Of a stretch of DNA of 64,000 nt, positions 9,189 through 27,115 are shown in pieces. The stretch covers positions 434,001 through 498,000 of the forward strand of contig NZ_CP082292.1 of the NCBI RefSeq assembly GCF_019880205.1, given 5' to 3'. Source of the stretch: Pantoea alfalfae. Its GTDB lineage: Bacteria; Pseudomonadota; Gammaproteobacteria; Enterobacterales; Enterobacteriaceae. The translations under genes were made by a program, and so were the position numbers. The notes below the pieces were generated by a model that saw only the letters and a list, made by a program, of their open reading frames with translations, was not told the origin of the DNA and searched no databases. Every line of letters starts with the position of its first letter. The first letter of the stretch is position 1.

Positions 9189-10997
9189 ATGGAAGGGCAA
9201 ACGCTGCTGACCGCCGGGGTGATTTATCTGGTCGCGGCGGTCTTGATTGTACCGGTGGCGGCTCGCCTCGGTATTGGTGCAGTTCTGGGCTATCTGGTGG
9301 CAGGTATCGCCATCGGCCCGTGGGGATTAGGCTTTATCAGCGACGTCGATGAGATTCTCCACTTCTCTGAGCTCGGCGTGGTTTTCCTGATGTTTATTAT
9401 CGGGCTGGAGCTGAACCCGGCAAAGCTGTGGGCGCTGCGCCGCTCCATTTTTGGCGTCGGCGCGGCGCAGGTGATCTTCTCAGCGGCTATTCTGGGCGGC
9501 TTATTGTGGCTGACCAACTTTAGCTGGCAGGCGGCAATCATCGGCGGGATTGGTCTGGCGATGTCTTCGACCGCCATGGCGCTGCAGCTGATGATGGATA
9601 AGGGCATGAACCGCAGCGAAGCGGGGCAACTGGGCTTTTCGGTGCTGCTGTTTCAGGATATCGCGGTCATCCCGGCGCTGGCGCTGATCCCGCTGCTGGC
9701 CGGCACCGACAGCGGTCACATAGACTGGATGAAGGTCGGCATGAAAGTGCTGGCGTTTGCCGGCATGCTGGTGGGCGGACGCTATCTGCTGCGGCCGATC
9801 TTCCGTTACATCGCGGCATCAGGCGTGCGCGAAGTCTTTACCGCAGCGTCGCTGCTGCTGGTACTGGGTTCCGCGCTGTTTATGGATGCGCTCGGGCTGT
9901 CGATGGCGCTGGGCACCTTTATTGCCGGGATCCTGCTGGCAGAAAGTGAATACCGGCATGAGCTGGAAGTCGCTATCGACCCGTTTAAGGGGCTGCTGCT
10001 GGGCCTGTTCTTTATTTCGGTGGGCATGGCGCTCAACCTCGGTGTGCTCTATACCCATATTGTGACCATCCTGCTGGGCGTGGTGACGCTGGTGGCAGTG
10101 AAAACGCTGGTGCTCTATCTGCTGGCGCGCATTTATGGCCTGCGCAGTTCCGAGCGTCAGCAGTTCGCGGGCGTGCTGAGTCAGGGCGGCGAGTTTGCCT
10201 TTGTCCTCTTTTCAGCGGCCTCGTCGGCAAAGCTCTTCTCAGGCGATCAACTGCCGATGCTGCTGGTGACGGTGACGCTGTCGATGATGACCACGCCGTT
10301 GCTGATGAAGGGTATCGACCGACTGCTGGCACGCCGCTTTAATGAGCCGGACGAAAATGCAGAGAAACACTTTGTCGAAGATGATCAGCCGCAGGTGATT
10401 GTGGTGGGCTTTGGTCGCTTCGGTCAGGTGATCGGCCGCCTGCTGATGGCGAACAACACACGCATTACCGTGCTGGAGCGCGATATCAGTGTGGTGAGTC
10501 TGATGCGTAAATATGGCTACAAGGTCTATTACGGTGATGCCACCGAGCTGGAGTTACTGCGTGCCGCCGGTGCAGCCAGCGCCCAGTCGATTGTAATCAC
10601 CTGTAATGAGCCGGAAGATGTGATGACTCTCGTGCATCTGTGCCAGCAGCATTTTCCGCACCTGCAGATTCAGGCGCGCGCCCGGGGCCGTGTGGAAGCG
10701 CATGAGCTGCTACAGGCAGGGGTCACGCAGTTCTCACGTGAGACCTTCTCCAGTGCGCTGGAGCTGGGCCGTAAGACATTGATGTCGCTGGGGATGCATC
10801 CTCATCAGGCGCACCGTGCTCAGCAGCATTTTCGCCGGCTTGATATGCGGATGCTGCGCGAGCTGGTGCCAACGCTCTCTGAAAGCGCGGCGCAGGCCTC
10901 ACGCGTCCGTGAAGCGCGGCGTGAACTGGAAGATATCTTCCAGCGCGAAATGCAGCGCGAAAAGCGGCAGATCGACGGCTGGGACGATGATCAATAA
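9189..10997 (+). CDS. kefB: Glutathione-regulated potassium efflux antiporter KefB
   Basis: K+/H+ antiporter of the CPA2 family that is held closed by glutathione and opened by glutathione adducts, acidifying the cytoplasm to protect against electrophiles. Residues about 1-380 form the multi-helix Na+/H+ exchanger domain (conserved FQDIAVIP and GLFFISVGM blocks). Residues about 395-520 form the RCK/TrkA-N domain with the nucleotide-binding loop [12 protein letters not shown]. The 602-residue length is close to the E. coli 601. It directly abuts kefG. Confidence 0.95.
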   Translation: MEGQTLLTAGVIYLVAAVLIVPVAARLGIGAVLGYLVAGIAIGPWGLGFISDVDEILHFSELGVVFLMFIIGLELNPAKLWALRRSIFGVGAAQVIFSAAILGGLLWLTNFSWQAAIIGGIGLAMSSTAMALQLMMDKGMNRSEAGQLGFSVLLFQDIAVIPALALIPLLAGTDSGHIDWMKVGMKVLAFAGMLVGGRYLLRPIFRYIAASGVREVFTAASLLLVLGSALFMDALGLSMALGTFIAGILLAESEYRHELEVAIDPFKGLLLGLFFISVGMALNLGVLYTHIVTILLGVVTLVAVKTLVLYLLARIYGLRSSERQQFAGVLSQGGEFAFVLFSAASSAKLFSGDQLPMLLVTVTLSMMTTPLLMKGIDRLLARRFNEPDENAEKHFVEDDQPQVIVVGFGRFGQVIGRLLMANNTRITVLERDISVVSLMRKYGYKVYYGDATELELLRAAGAASAQSIVITCNEPEDVMTLVHLCQQHFPHLQIQARARGRVEAHELLQAGVTQFSRETFSSALELGRKTLMSLGMHPHQAHRAQQHFRRLDMRMLRELVPTLSESAAQASRVREARRELEDIFQREMQREKRQIDGWDDDQ

Positions 10998-11020
10998 CCT
11001 TTTTAAACAGGCAGAACCTA

Positions 11021-11215
11021 ATGCGTAAACGTTTTATTGCTGGTGCGACATGCCCGCACTGCCAGGAGAAGGACACGCTGGCGATGTGGCGTGAAAACAA
11101 TGTCGATGTGGTGGAGTGCGTAAAGTGTGGTCACCAGATGCGTGAGGCAGATAAGCAGGCGCGCGAGCAGGTTCGGACCAATGAGCAGGTTATCGGCATT
11201 TTCCATCCTGAATAG
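11021..11215 (+). CDS. yheV: YheV zinc-ribbon-like small protein
   Basis: Small protein of the YheV family (DUF2387), function unknown. The 64 residues carry two CxxC pairs (CPHC near residue 11 and CVKC near residue 34), which suggests a zinc ribbon, and the conserved tail EQVIGIFHP. It starts 23 nt after kefB, with AGG about 9 nt before the ATG, and probably shares the kefGB transcript. Confidence 0.9.
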   Translation: MRKRFIAGATCPHCQEKDTLAMWRENNVDVVECVKCGHQMREADKQAREQVRTNEQVIGIFHPE

Positions 11216-11245
11216 CGTAATCGGGCAGCTTTTTTTACGCTTAAA

Positions 11246-11274
11246 CTTACAGCGGGATTGAATTCCGTTACAAT
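11246..11274 (+). promoter_or_regulatory. Putative sigma-70 promoter of slyD
   Basis: CTTACA, 17 nt, TACAAT, about 140 nt upstream of slyD. The -10 is good and the -35 weak (4 of 6). This gap has no other gene. Confidence 0.45.
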
Positions 11275-11412
11275 TGACGCCATTAAGGCTGAAGTCGCAA
11301 GAGAAAGTGAAACCCCTCTTGCACTCAACCCCGAACCTTTCTGGTTGGTGTTATTGCACGCAAAAATAGACCAATGAGACGGGATCTCAGCTCTCAACGG
11401 TTAGGAGATATC

Positions 11413-11973
11413 ATGAAAGTAGCAAAAGACCTGGTGGTAAGCCTGGCCTATCAGGTACGTACAGAAGACGGCGTGTTGGTTGATGAGTCACCGGTGAGTG
11501 CACCGTTAGACTACCTGCACGGTCATGGTTCCCTGATTTCTGGTCTGGAAAATGCGCTGGAAGATCACGTTGCCGGCGACAAGTTTGACGTGCATATCCC
11601 GGCAAACGATGCTTACGGTCAGTACGATGACAACCTGGTGCAGCGTGTGCCTAAAGACGTCTTCATGGGCGTTGATGAACTTCAGGTTGGCATGCGCTTC
11701 CTGGCAGAGACCGATCAGGGTCCGGTACCGGTAGAAATCACCGAAGTGGAAGACGATCACGTCGTGGTTGATGGTAACCACATGCTGGCGGGTCAGAACC
11801 TGAACTTCAACGTTGAAGTGGTCGCTATCCGTGAAGCCACACCGGAAGAACTGGCTCATGGCCACGTTCACGGTGCAGATGGTCATCATCATGACCACGA
11901 TCACGGCCATGATCACGACCACGACCACGGTAAAGGCGGTTGTGGTACTGGCGGTTGCGGCTGCAGCCACTAA
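11413..11973 (+). CDS. slyD: FKBP-type peptidyl-prolyl isomerase / metallochaperone SlyD
   Basis: Cytoplasmic prolyl isomerase and chaperone that also binds nickel for hydrogenase assembly. The FKBP core with its inserted flap domain covers residues about 1-150 (SLAYQVRTEDG, GSLISGLENAL). The C-terminal tail is rich in His, Asp and Cys (repeated HDHDH, ending CGTGGCGCSH) and binds divalent metals. I use the ATG at 11413, preceded by TAGGAGA, because the upstream in-frame ATG at 11374 adds residues unlike the family. It has 186 residues (196 in E. coli); the shorter tail keeps the metal-binding character. Confidence 0.95.
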   Translation: MKVAKDLVVSLAYQVRTEDGVLVDESPVSAPLDYLHGHGSLISGLENALEDHVAGDKFDVHIPANDAYGQYDDNLVQRVPKDVFMGVDELQVGMRFLAETDQGPVPVEITEVEDDHVVVDGNHMLAGQNLNFNVEVVAIREATPEELAHGHVHGADGHHHDHDHGHDHDHDHGKGGCGTGGCGCSH

Positions 11974-11988
11974 CTCTCAACAGAGCTT

Positions 11989-12018
11989 TAAAGGCCACCT
12001 CCGGGTGGCCTTTCTTTT
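11989..12018 (+). terminator. slyD intrinsic terminator
   Basis: Stem AAAGGCCACC/GGTGGCCTTT with a 4-nt loop, followed by a T-rich tail. It lies 16 nt after the slyD stop, between convergent slyD and slyX. Confidence 0.85.
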
Positions 12019-12067
12019 GGCTGTCACTCTGGTTCTGACCGGCTAACCGGAGCCAGATAGCCCACGA

Positions 12068-12286
12068 TCAGTAGTGCGGGGGCGGGATCTCTTCAGACTG
12101 TGAGGCGACGATCGAGGGCGCATTCGCTTTGAGCTTGTCGGTTAAGATGCGCATCTGCTCACGCATCTTATTCATCTCCAGCTCATGCTGAACCACCGCG
12201 CTGTTCAGCTGATCTATCGTCATCTCCTGAAAGGCCAGTTTGCTCTCTAACGTCTCCAGACGCTGTTCCCACTCAGATTGTTGCAT
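12068..12286 (-). CDS. slyX: SlyX family protein
   Basis: Small coiled-coil protein of unknown function, convergent with slyD as in E. coli. Its 72 residues are almost entirely heptad-like ([23 protein letters not shown]) and end with the SlyX-typical PPPHY motif. The E. coli length is also 72. Confidence 0.92.
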   Translation of the reverse strand: MQQSEWEQRLETLESKLAFQEMTIDQLNSAVVQHELEMNKMREQMRILTDKLKANAPSIVASQSEEIPPPHY

Positions 12287-12412
12287 GACCTGTTCCTCTG
12301 TTAAGGTGCGACTCGGGGCGTGATTCTACGACCTGAAGGCCAGGAATCACCTGTTTTTTTTACGCCCGGAGGCGTTGCGCTTGAAAAAAGCCAGCGCGGC
12401 ATCATCTCTGAT

Positions 12413-12440
12413 GAAACTTCCCGATGTTATAAAGGTCGGA
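12413..12440 (+). promoter_or_regulatory. Putative sigma-E promoter of fkpA
   Basis: GAAACTT (12413-12419), 16 nt, TCGGA (12436-12440), close to the RpoE consensus GGAACTT-N16-TCTGA. fkpA is an established member of the envelope-stress regulon in E. coli, and the site lies about 115 nt upstream of its ATG. Confidence 0.6.
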
Positions 12441-12555
12441 GGTAGACCGGGTAATTACATTGTGGGAGTGTTCGACACTGCCACGTAAAGTTATAGTGTG
12501 GGCCCTGAAGTCCGCAATGTTTCCCGAGGTTAGACGCTTCGGTTTTGGAGAATGG

Positions 12556-13401
12556 ATGAAATCACTGTTTAAAGTCACATTGTTAGCTACCACCATGGCT
12601 GTTGCGCTGAATGCATCAATGGCAATGGCAGCAGACACCGCTGCGGCGCCACAGGCTGCACCAGCTGCCGCGCCACAGTCCGCGCCTCAGGCACCTAAGA
12701 ATGCTGCTTTCAAAGATGAAGACCAGCAGTCTGCCTACGCACTGGGTGCTTCACTGGGTCGCTACATGGACAACTCCCTGAAGGAACAGGAAAAACTGGG
12801 CATCAAACTGGATAAGCAGCAGCTTATTGCGGGTGTTCAGGATGCGTTTGGTGGCAAGAGCAAACTGTCTGACGAAGAGATTGAGCAGACGCTGCAATCC
12901 TTTGAAGGCCGCGTGAAAGGCGCAGCCTCAGCGAAAATGGAAAAAGATGCGAAAGAGAACGCCGAAAAGGGCGACGCTTTCGCGACCAAATTTGCTAAAG
13001 AGAGCGGCGTGAAGAAAACCGAAAGCGGCCTGTTGTATAAAGTTGAGAAAGAGGGTACCGGCGACGCACCTAAAGACAGCGACACTGTCGTGGTGAACTA
13101 CAAAGGTACGCTGATCGACGGTAATGAATTCGACAACTCTTATACCCGTGGCGAGCCACTCTCGTTCCGTCTGGACGGTGTTATCCCAGGCTGGACTGAA
13201 GGTCTGAAGCACGTGAAGAAAGGCGGCAAGATCAAGCTGGTGATCCCACCGAATCTGGCTTATGGCAAAAATGGCGTTCCGGGCATTCCGGCTAACTCCA
13301 CTCTGGTCTTTGATGTTGAACTGCTTGATATCAAACCCGCGCCTAAAGCAGATGAAAAAGCACAGGCCCCTGCGCCTGCTGCTGCAGAAAAAGCGCAGTA
13401 A
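12556..13401 (+). CDS. fkpA: Periplasmic FKBP-type peptidyl-prolyl isomerase FkpA
   Basis: Periplasmic chaperone and prolyl isomerase for envelope proteins. The signal peptide is MKSLFKVTLLATTMAVALNA (ending in AMA). It is followed by an Ala/Pro/Gln-rich linker, an alpha-helical dimerisation domain (residues about 50-150) and the FKBP domain (residues about 170-265, VVVNYKGTLIDGNEFDNS, VIPGWTEGL, LAYGKNGVPGIP). The frame is open 32 codons further upstream, but the signal peptide, the GGAG 5 nt before the ATG and homology fix the start at 12556. The 281-residue protein is longer than the E. coli 270 because of Ala/Pro-rich stretches at both ends. Confidence 0.95.
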   Translation: MKSLFKVTLLATTMAVALNASMAMAADTAAAPQAAPAAAPQSAPQAPKNAAFKDEDQQSAYALGASLGRYMDNSLKEQEKLGIKLDKQQLIAGVQDAFGGKSKLSDEEIEQTLQSFEGRVKGAASAKMEKDAKENAEKGDAFATKFAKESGVKKTESGLLYKVEKEGTGDAPKDSDTVVVNYKGTLIDGNEFDNSYTRGEPLSFRLDGVIPGWTEGLKHVKKGGKIKLVIPPNLAYGKNGVPGIPANSTLVFDVELLDIKPAPKADEKAQAPAPAAAEKAQ

Positions 13402-13408
13402 TCTGCTG

Positions 13409-13437
13409 ACCGCCGCCTCAGGGCGGCGGTTTCATTT
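13409..13437 (+). terminator. fkpA intrinsic terminator
   Basis: Nine-pair stem ACCGCCGCC/GGCGGCGGT with a TCAG loop and the tail TTCATTTT, just after the fkpA stop. Confidence 0.8.
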
Positions 13438-13567
13438 TAGCTTCACGACAAACCTCTGGCATAAGCCGACGACATTTGCCAGACTAATGCCTGCCTAATT
13501 ATCCCAATATTGAGTCTGCCCATAAGCCGCTGTGACAGGCTCCAGCCATTCAGGGTGATACTCTTCA

Positions 13568-14290
13568 ATGTCTAATCCATTCAATCCGGGTGAACTGAGC
13601 GACTTCGATCTTCTGGAGCAGCGCCCGTTCGAAGAAACTGATTACGATATTCTGAAATCGTACGAGGCTGTCGTGGATGGCCTGGCGATGTTGATCGGCT
13701 CGCATTGTGAAATCGTCCTGCATTCGCTGGAAGATCTGAAGTGTTCGGCCGTGCGTATCGCCAATGGTGAGCACACGGGTCGTAAAGTCGGTTCGCCGAT
13801 TACCGACCTGGCCCTGCGTATGCTGCATGATATGCATGGCGCGGACAGCAACGTGTCACGTGCCTATTTCACGCGTGCCAAAAGCGGCGTGCTGATGAAG
13901 TCAGTCACCATTGCGATTCGCAACCGTCAGCAACGGGTTATTGGCCTGCTTTGCATCAACATGAATCTTGATGTGCCGTTCTCACAGATCATGTCGACCT
14001 TTATGCCGCCCGAGATGCAGCAGGTTGACTCCAACGTCAACTTTGCCAGTTCGGTCGATGATCTGGTGATGCAGACTCTGGAGTTCACCATTGAAGAAGT
14101 CAGCGCTGATCGCAATGTGTCGAACAACGCCAAGAATCGCCAGATTGTGCTCAACCTGTATGAGAAGGGAATCTTCGATATCAAAGATGCCATCAACCAG
14201 GTGGCCGATCGGCTGAACATTTCGAAGCACACCGTTTATCTCTACATCCGCCAGTTTAAAAATGGCGACTTTCAGGGACAGGATCGGTAA
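13568..14290 (+). CDS. yheO: YheO-like transcriptional regulator (PAS-like + HTH)
   Basis: Predicted DNA-binding regulator. Residues about 25-140 form the YheO/PAS-like domain ([34 protein letters not shown]). Residues about 170-230 form a helix-turn-helix of the DauR type ([20 protein letters not shown]). The 240-residue length matches E. coli. It overlaps tusD by one base and is probably cotranscribed with tusDCB, as in relatives; a direct regulatory target is not established. Confidence 0.92.
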   Translation: MSNPFNPGELSDFDLLEQRPFEETDYDILKSYEAVVDGLAMLIGSHCEIVLHSLEDLKCSAVRIANGEHTGRKVGSPITDLALRMLHDMHGADSNVSRAYFTRAKSGVLMKSVTIAIRNRQQRVIGLLCINMNLDVPFSQIMSTFMPPEMQQVDSNVNFASSVDDLVMQTLEFTIEEVSADRNVSNNAKNRQIVLNLYEKGIFDIKDAINQVADRLNISKHTVYLYIRQFKNGDFQGQDR

Positions 14291-14676
14291 TGCGCTATAC
14301 CCTGCTGGTCACCGGCCCGGCTTACGGTACGCAACAGGCGACCAGTGCATATCTGTTTGCCCGTGCACTGCTGACGGCAGGTCATCAGCTTGACAGCGTT
14401 TTCTTTTATCGCGAAGGCGTGTTGAACGCTAATCAGCTGACCGCACCGGCCAGTGATGAGTTTGATCTGGTGCGCGCGTGGCAGGCATTACATCAGGAGC
14501 AGGGTGTGGCACTGAACATCTGTGTAGCGGCTGCGCTGCGGCGTGGCGTCAGCGATCAGCAGGAAGCGGCCCGACTCCAGCTGGCGGGCAGTAACCTGCA
14601 GCCAGGCTTTACGCTGAGTGGCCTGGGTGCGCTGGCGGAAGCGGCGCTAAGCTGTGAACGCGTGGTGCAGTTCTGA
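14290..14676 (+). CDS. tusD: tRNA 2-thiouridine sulfurtransferase relay subunit TusD
   Basis: Subunit of the TusBCD hexamer that accepts persulfide sulfur from TusA and passes it to TusE and MnmA for the 2-thio group of the wobble uridine in Glu, Gln and Lys tRNAs. The catalytic cysteine is at residue 78 ([11 protein letters not shown]), as in E. coli. It has 128 residues and overlaps yheO and tusC by one base each. Confidence 0.95.
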   Translation: MRYTLLVTGPAYGTQQATSAYLFARALLTAGHQLDSVFFYREGVLNANQLTAPASDEFDLVRAWQALHQEQGVALNICVAAALRRGVSDQQEAARLQLAGSNLQPGFTLSGLGALAEAALSCERVVQF

Positions 14677-15035
14677 TGAATCGTGTCGCATTTGTCTTTA
14701 CCCAGGCGCCGCATGGCAGCAGTGCAGGGCGCGAAGGGCTGGATGCCGCGCTGGCTACGGGTGCACTCAGTGAAGATATCGGCCTGTTTTTTATTGGTGA
14801 TGGCGTGCTGCAGCTCAATCTGCACCAGCAGCCTGAGGCGATTAAGAGTCGTCACTATGCCGCGACCTTTGGCGTGCTGACGCTGTATGACATTGAACAG
14901 TGCTATCTCTGCCGGGCATCGCTGATAGCGCGTGGATTAGCGGTTGACGCTGACCGGTTGCTGGATGTTACGCTACTGGACGCGCCGGAGCTGCGGCAGA
15001 CGCTGGCCAGCTACGATCGCATTCTGACTTTTTAA
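14676..15035 (+). CDS. tusC: tRNA 2-thiouridine relay subunit TusC
   Basis: Structural subunit of the TusBCD complex (DsrF-like). The 119-residue protein has the family blocks [35 protein letters not shown] and the C-terminal SYDRILTF. It sits between tusD (1-base overlap) and tusB (9-nt gap). Confidence 0.94.
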   Translation: MNRVAFVFTQAPHGSSAGREGLDAALATGALSEDIGLFFIGDGVLQLNLHQQPEAIKSRHYAATFGVLTLYDIEQCYLCRASLIARGLAVDADRLLDVTLLDAPELRQTLASYDRILTF

Positions 15036-15044
15036 GAGACGTTA

Positions 15045-15332
15045 ATGCTGCACACCTTAATGCTTTCACCCGCATACTGTGACCTCGAAACCCTGCTTTT
15101 AATCGCGGGTGAGGGTGATGACCTGCTGCTGCTGCAGGATGGCGTGCTGGCTGCCTTAGCGGGCAGTCGCGCACTGATGCGGCTGTCAGAATGTGAAGCC
15201 ACGCTGTGGGTGCTGGATGAAGATGTTCAGGCTCGCGGTCTTGCTGGACAAATTTCGACCAGTGTGCAGTCAATAGACTATACTGGCTTTGTCACGCTAA
15301 CGATCAGGCATCAGCAACAAATGGTCTGGTAA
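15045..15332 (+). CDS. tusB: tRNA 2-thiouridine relay subunit TusB
   Basis: Smallest subunit of TusBCD (DsrH-like), 95 residues as in E. coli. It shows MLHTL at the start, GDDLLLLQDGVLAAL in the core and the tail IDYTGFVTLT with a final W (QQMVW). It closes the yheO-tusDCB unit, directly before the str promoter. Confidence 0.93.
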   Translation: MLHTLMLSPAYCDLETLLLIAGEGDDLLLLQDGVLAALAGSRALMRLSECEATLWVLDEDVQARGLAGQISTSVQSIDYTGFVTLTIRHQQQMVW

Positions 15333-15354
15333 TCGGCTAAAACCTGGTTATTTC

Positions 15355-15831
<477 letters not shown>

Positions 15832-15912
15832 TGGTTCTCCGTTAAGTAAGGCCAAACGTTTTAAATTAAATGTCATAATAAACTCATAGAGTTTTGGACA
15901 ATCCTGAATTAA

Positions 15913-16398
<486 letters not shown>

Positions 16399-16464
16399 CA
16401 GTCGCGTAGTTGTTAAACCAGCGGGCGCCCAGAGGGCCAACCCGCTGGGGTTGACTAATTTTGA

Positions 16465-18603
<2,139 letters not shown>

Positions 18604-18659
18604 GCTACGGTTTAAATTTGAACTGATGCCTTCACCCAGATGGTGAAGGCACAACGTAA

Positions 18660-19856
<1,197 letters not shown>

Positions 19857-19901
19857 TTGTGATATCTGCTGTGGTCGTGCAAACGGCCACTGCAACACAG
19901 T

Positions 19902-19930
19902 AAAAAGAGCACTTCGGTGCTCTTTTTTTT
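19902..19930 (+). terminator. str operon terminator
   Basis: AAAAAGAGCAC-TTCG-GTGCTC stem-loop followed by eight T, after tufA. Confidence 0.92.
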
Positions 19931-19968
19931 GCTCAGAAATCGACATAACCCTGTAAAGCGTGGGTTTG

Positions 19969-19990
19969 AAATAAAAACGATTCGCATTTA
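19969..19990 (+). promoter_or_regulatory. Fur-box-like site upstream of bfd
   Basis: Read on the minus strand, this stretch contains AAATGCGAATCGTTTTTATT, which resembles the Fur consensus made of GATAAT-like hexamers. It lies about 40 nt before the bfd ATG. Iron control of bfd is known in E. coli; occupancy here is inferred. Confidence 0.5.
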
Positions 19991-20026
19991 CACTGTGTAC
20001 AGAAAATGTACCCGAGTGATGAATCA

Positions 20027-20221
20027 ATGTACGTCTGCCTGTGTAATGCCATCAGTGATAAAACCCTTCGTGAAGTTGTGCGTCGCTATCAGCCCAAATC
20101 TATTCAGCAACTGCGCCAGTTTGTACCGGTAGGCAAACAGTGTGGCAAATGCGTTCGTGCTGCGCGCGAGATTATGGATGAAGAGATGCAGCATGCCCCG
20201 CTCTATAAAGAGATAGCCTGA
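20027..20221 (+). CDS. bfd: Bacterioferritin-associated ferredoxin
   Basis: Small [2Fe-2S] ferredoxin that reduces the ferric core of bacterioferritin to release iron under starvation. The four cluster cysteines are seen as C4 and C6 (YVCLCNAIS) and C38 and C41 (GKQCGKC). The 64-residue length equals E. coli. I start at the ATG at 20027 (MYVCLC) rather than at the earlier in-frame ATG at 20006. A Fur-box-like site lies upstream and bfr lies 100 nt downstream. Confidence 0.95.
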   Translation: MYVCLCNAISDKTLREVVRRYQPKSIQQLRQFVPVGKQCGKCVRAAREIMDEEMQHAPLYKEIA

Positions 20222-20321
20222 CTGACCCTGGATGTGTGAATACCCACAATATCTGTCGCGTTTTTTTGACTTCTTTTTAACCACATCTACGCTCTAATAA
20301 ATCAGACGCGGAGGGTTAACA

Positions 20322-20795
20322 ATGAAGGGCGATATCAAAGTTATCAGTCATCTCAATAAACTGCTGGGAAATGAACTGGTTGCCATCAATCAGTATTTTC
20401 TGCATGCACGCATGTTTAAAAACTGGGGGCTAACGCGCCTCAACGATGTGGAGTACCACGAATCGATCGACGAGATGAAGCATGCGGACAAGTACATTGA
20501 ACGCATTCTCTTTCTTGAGGGAATTCCAAATCTTCAGGATCTGGGACGTCTGCGTATCGGCGAAGACGTTGAGGAGATGCTAAGTTCAGACCTGAATCTG
20601 GAGCTGGAAGGCGCTAAAGATCTGCGTGAGGCCATTTCCTATGCTGACAAGGTACATGACTATGTCAGTCGTGACATGATGATTGAAATCCTGGCTGATG
20701 AAGAGCATCACATCGACTGGATTGAAACGGAACTTGAGCTAATCCATAAGATGGGTATCCAGAACTATCTGCAGGCTCAAATCAAAGAAGAGTGA
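20322..20795 (+). CDS. bfr: Bacterioferritin
   Basis: Haem-containing ferritin that oxidises and stores iron in a 24-mer shell. The ferroxidase ligands E18, E51 and H54 and the haem-ligand Met52 (DEMKH) are at canonical positions, with the second-half ligands in ADEEHHIDW. Length is 157 against 158 in E. coli. GGAGG precedes the ATG. Its 3' end overlaps the convergent prepilin peptidase gene by 14 nt. Confidence 0.97.
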   Translation: MKGDIKVISHLNKLLGNELVAINQYFLHARMFKNWGLTRLNDVEYHESIDEMKHADKYIERILFLEGIPNLQDLGRLRIGEDVEEMLSSDLNLELEGAKDLREAISYADKVHDYVSRDMMIEILADEEHHIDWIETELELIHKMGIQNYLQAQIKEE

Positions 20796-21549
20796 ATCGG
20801 GTCTGCAACACGATCATTACCCAGCCCGCAATGGCCAGGAAAGGGCCAAACGGCAGCGGGCTGTTCACCTGAATTAAACCGCGTAGTTTCAGCATCACGA
20901 TTGCCGTCAGCGCCAGAAAAGTGGCACCCAGTGCAATCCAGGGTAGCGCCTGCCATCCACAGCATGCGCCCAATGCCGCGAAAAGCTTCATATCACCATA
21001 ACCTAATCCTTCATGCCCCCGAACCTGCCGATAACTCCAGGCGAGCAGCCACAATGTACAGTAGCCCGACAAGGCACCCCATATCGCCGCACTCTCTGTC
21101 CCAAAGATGGCTGCATGTAGTAACCCCAGCCAGAGCAGCAGATAGCTGAGCGGGTCAGGTATACAGAAGTGCTGACGGTCAATAACCGCTATCAGTAGCA
21201 GCAGGCTGGAGGCAGTGATAACAAAAGTAGCGTCTGCAGCCCTGTCAAAACTATTCAGTACCAGCAGGCAAAGCATTGCAACTAGCCATTCACTGATAAA
21301 GCTTTCCGCACCGAACGGATGATGACAGAAGCGGCACCAACCTCTTAACCGTGGCCAGCTAATCAGTGGCAGCGCATCACGCCATAGCAGGCGTTGCTGA
21401 CAACAATCACACCGTGAACCGGGAAAGCAGAGTGCGATAAACCACTGAGCGGGTGAGAGCGCGGGTGAGAAGCGTACCCAGGCCAGCGAAAGAAAGCTTC
21501 CCAGTGCGCCTCCGCCAGCAAGTGCTACGAATTGAGTAATCAGTGACAT
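20782..21549 (-). CDS. Prepilin peptidase (type IV leader peptidase, GspO/PilD family)
   Basis: Integral membrane aspartic protease that cleaves the leader of type IV pilins and type II pseudopilins and N-methylates the new end. The N-terminal methylase part has the tetra-cysteine motif C47-x2-C50-x21-C72-x2-C75. The catalytic aspartates are D124 (AVIDRQ) and D186 in GYGDMKLF, the GxGD protease signature. About seven hydrophobic helices fit the family. Length is 255 residues. It stands alone between bfr and the S10 operon, where E. coli carries gspO as part of a gsp secretion cluster; no gsp genes are present here. gspO/hofD-like, but the exact symbol is uncertain. Confidence 0.88.
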   Translation of the reverse strand: MSLITQFVALAGGGALGSFLSLAWVRFSPALSPAQWFIALCFPGSRCDCCQQRLLWRDALPLISWPRLRGWCRFCHHPFGAESFISEWLVAMLCLLVLNSFDRAADATFVITASSLLLLIAVIDRQHFCIPDPLSYLLLWLGLLHAAIFGTESAAIWGALSGYCTLWLLAWSYRQVRGHEGLGYGDMKLFAALGACCGWQALPWIALGATFLALTAIVMLKLRGLIQVNSPLPFGPFLAIAGWVMIVLQTRFTLL

Positions 21550-21561
21550 GATGTTGCTCCG

Positions 21562-21597
21562 GATGAGAAGTTAAAAGCACTTTCATCGGCTTCTCAT
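21562..21597. repeat. Inverted repeat upstream of the prepilin peptidase gene
   Basis: ATGAGAAG and CTTCTCAT flank about 20 nt just upstream of the peptidase start. It could be an operator or mRNA structure. Apart from this and the S10 promoter and leader, I see nothing in 21550-21942. Confidence 0.3.
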
Positions 21598-21733
21598 TCT
21601 GTGTCACCTATGGATAAATAACGGCGGAAAAGTGCTCACAAAAAAATTTGTGACTTAACCGCTCTGCAGCACTGCGACGCGACGCGTGCCGCAAGAACCG
21701 GCCACTATTTAACAGGGAAAACCGCAACACGGG

Positions 21734-21761
21734 TTGCTTCCTGAACAGATTTACGTATAAT
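21734..21761 (+). promoter_or_regulatory. S10 operon promoter
   Basis: TTGCTT (21734-21739), 16 nt, consensus TATAAT (21756-21761). Transcription would begin near 21768, giving a leader of about 175 nt, the same size as in E. coli. Confidence 0.8.
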
Positions 21762-21767
21762 GCGCGG

Positions 21768-22254
<487 letters not shown>

Positions 22255-22274
22255 TCAGGTCATCGAGCGATTGA

Positions 22275-24670
<2,396 letters not shown>

Positions 24671-24683
24671 TATTAGAGGATAA

Positions 24684-24965
<282 letters not shown>

Positions 24966-24969
24966 GTAG

Positions 24970-26895
<1,926 letters not shown>

Positions 26896-26916
26896 TAAGA
26901 ATTGTTTTTTCTGAGG

Positions 26917-26948
26917 AAACCCTCTGCTTCGGCAGGGGGTTTTTTTTT
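26917..26948 (+). terminator. S10 operon terminator
   Basis: CCCTCTGC-TTCG-GCAGGGGG stem-loop followed by nine T. The stable tetraloop and long T-run make it a very strong terminator. Confidence 0.92.
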
Positions 26949-27115
26949 ACCTTTTATTCTGACTTGATCCATTTGTGCCTGCGGCAGAGCAGATTTGATG
27001 GCGCTCACAAATTTAGGGAATGGCGAGGATTAAGCTGCGACTCTTCAGGCGATGTGACCTGAAAGCTCCAGTCTGTTGAGGCCGGAGTTATCATAACTGT
27101 ACAAGGAAATGTGCC

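Noticed and set aside
11506-11970. Antisense frame opposite slyD, with runs of T, V and M
   Set aside because: The runs arise from complementing the His/Asp-rich metal-binding tail of SlyD.
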